Shown one piece after another: positions 63,246-64,000 of a stretch of 64,000 bases of DNA (positions within the stretch are counted from its first letter, which is position 1; each line of letters opens with the position of its first letter). The notes under the pieces are model-generated. The model ran no database searches. It saw nothing but the letters and a program-made list of their open reading frames with translations, and was not told the DNA's origin. The stretch is from FEB-25 sp963726315 (GTDB lineage Bacteria; Chloroflexota; Anaerolineae; Anaerolineales; UBA4823): positions 124,001-188,000 of the forward strand of contig CAVSBZ010000001.1 of the NCBI GenBank assembly GCA_963726315.1, written 5' to 3'. Position numbers and translations under genes: made by a program.

Positions 63246-64000
63246 ATGAATTTATCCATGACCGCGTTTTCTCCCGATGATATCTTGAGCACTCAACCGG
63301 CGATGAAAATTGGTTTGCTGGCGACCGTTACCCCGGCGGGACTGCCCCATGTCACGCTGATCACCTCCCTGATGGCATGCACAGCGCAGAAGATGGCGTT
63401 TGGCCAGTTCACCGAGGGTCTTTCCAAACAGCATATCCTGGATAACCCTAAAACAGGGTTTCTCATCATGAGCCTGGATAAAAACCTGTGGCGCGGCAAG
63501 GCGACATTCACCCACCCCACGAAGGAAGGTGCGGAGTACGATTACTTCAATAACGTGCCGATGTTTCGTTACAATGCCTATTTTGGCATCCACACGGTGT
63601 ATTATCTCGACCTGGTTGCCCATAGCGGGAAAGAACCCCTGCCGATGAACCGGATCATCTTTGCGGCTATTCAGACGATGCTGGCGCGCATGCTTGGCCG
63701 TAAACCCGGCAAAGAAGAAGTGCTCAATCCCTGGACGCGCCTCTTTTTGGATAAGCTGGATAACCTGAAATTCATCGCCTGGGTCGGTTCGGATGGGTAC
63801 CCGGTGATTATCCCCGCCATTCAAACCCAAAGCCTGGATGGAGAGCACGTTATATTTTCGACTTCAGTGTACACAAGCGAGCTGAAAGCCATCCCCAACG
63901 GAGCAGACGTGGCGGTTTTCAGCATGGCGCTCACCATGGAGGATGTGCTGCTGCGGGGGAAATATCTGGGTATGCACCGCATGGCGGGGGTCAAGGCAGG
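63246..64000 (+). CDS. pyridoxamine 5'-phosphate oxidase-like flavin split-barrel protein (cut by window end)
   Basis: Open from ATG 63246 to the window end, at least 251 residues; AGGAG lies upstream. The first half is a split-barrel FMN-binding domain (PAMKIGLLATVTPAGLPHVTLITSLMACTAQKMAFGQFTEGLSKQH). After about 150 residues, FIAWVGSDGYPVIIPAIQTQSLDGEHVIFST looks like a second, similar barrel. It lies ten bases after the activase gene and is probably part of the glycyl radical operon. Function unknown; a flavin or F420-type reductase is possible. Confidence 0.75.
   Translation, partial: MNLSMTAFSPDDILSTQPAMKIGLLATVTPAGLPHVTLITSLMACTAQKMAFGQFTEGLSKQHILDNPKTGFLIMSLDKNLWRGKATFTHPTKEGAEYDYFNNVPMFRYNAYFGIHTVYYLDLVAHSGKEPLPMNRIIFAAIQTMLARMLGRKPGKEEVLNPWTRLFLDKLDNLKFIAWVGSDGYPVIIPAIQTQSLDGEHVIFSTSVYTSELKAIPNGADVAVFSMALTMEDVLLRGKYLGMHRMAGVKA

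Overview
The window reads as a chromosomal segment of an anaerobic or facultative bacterium, most likely Chloroflexota, class Anaerolineae. This is inferred from gene content only: MutS2, a Ycf45-type R3H ATPase, a DUF177 protein, MalT-like LuxR regulators, a Drr-type ABC exporter, a DMSO-reductase-family complex and a glycyl radical enzyme. No rRNA, tRNA or CRISPR array was seen.

Layout. 1-9.8 kb is mostly minus-strand housekeeping: an MFS exporter, mutS2, metG behind a Met-rich leader peptide and attenuator hairpin, the primary sigma factor (split by a +1 shift) and a DUF177 protein. A plus-strand saccharopine-dehydrogenase-like gene sits behind a 78-bp tandem repeat that copies its own promoter, ribosome site and first codons. 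9.9-14.6 kb holds rdgB, a GAF histidine kinase, an alpha/beta hydrolase, a deoxynucleoside kinase and a nucleotidyltransferase. 14.7-17.4 kb is an AT-rich island with two parS sites, an orphan ParA, gene remnants and a GntR regulator. 17.5-32.2 kb is core metabolism and small enzymes: pdxST, R3H ATPase, tmk, gmk, rhomboid protease, two crotonases, YbaK, SDR and DinB. 32.2-43 kb is accessory: a broken AAC(3)-like gene, a YefM/YoeB-type toxin-antitoxin pair, patatin, a long orphan substrate-binding protein, a dead sugar transporter, a PHP hydrolase, and MITE-like elements (a third copy lies at 7.9 kb). 43-48 kb has small membrane and stress-type proteins, a MalT-like regulator and a secreted protein with SDWIERHP repeats. 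48.5-57.3 kb joins a two-component system, a formate/nitrite channel with an unknown partner, and a DmsA plus fused DmsB-DmsC complex. 57.6-64 kb carries the ABC exporter, then a glycyl radical enzyme, its activase and a flavin split-barrel protein cut by the window end.

At least eight coding breaks, in seven genes, are each explained by a reading-frame step of +1 (one extra base). One of them is in the primary sigma factor. Either the assembly carries one-base over-calls or something biological is happening, so each frameshift call should be read with that caution.
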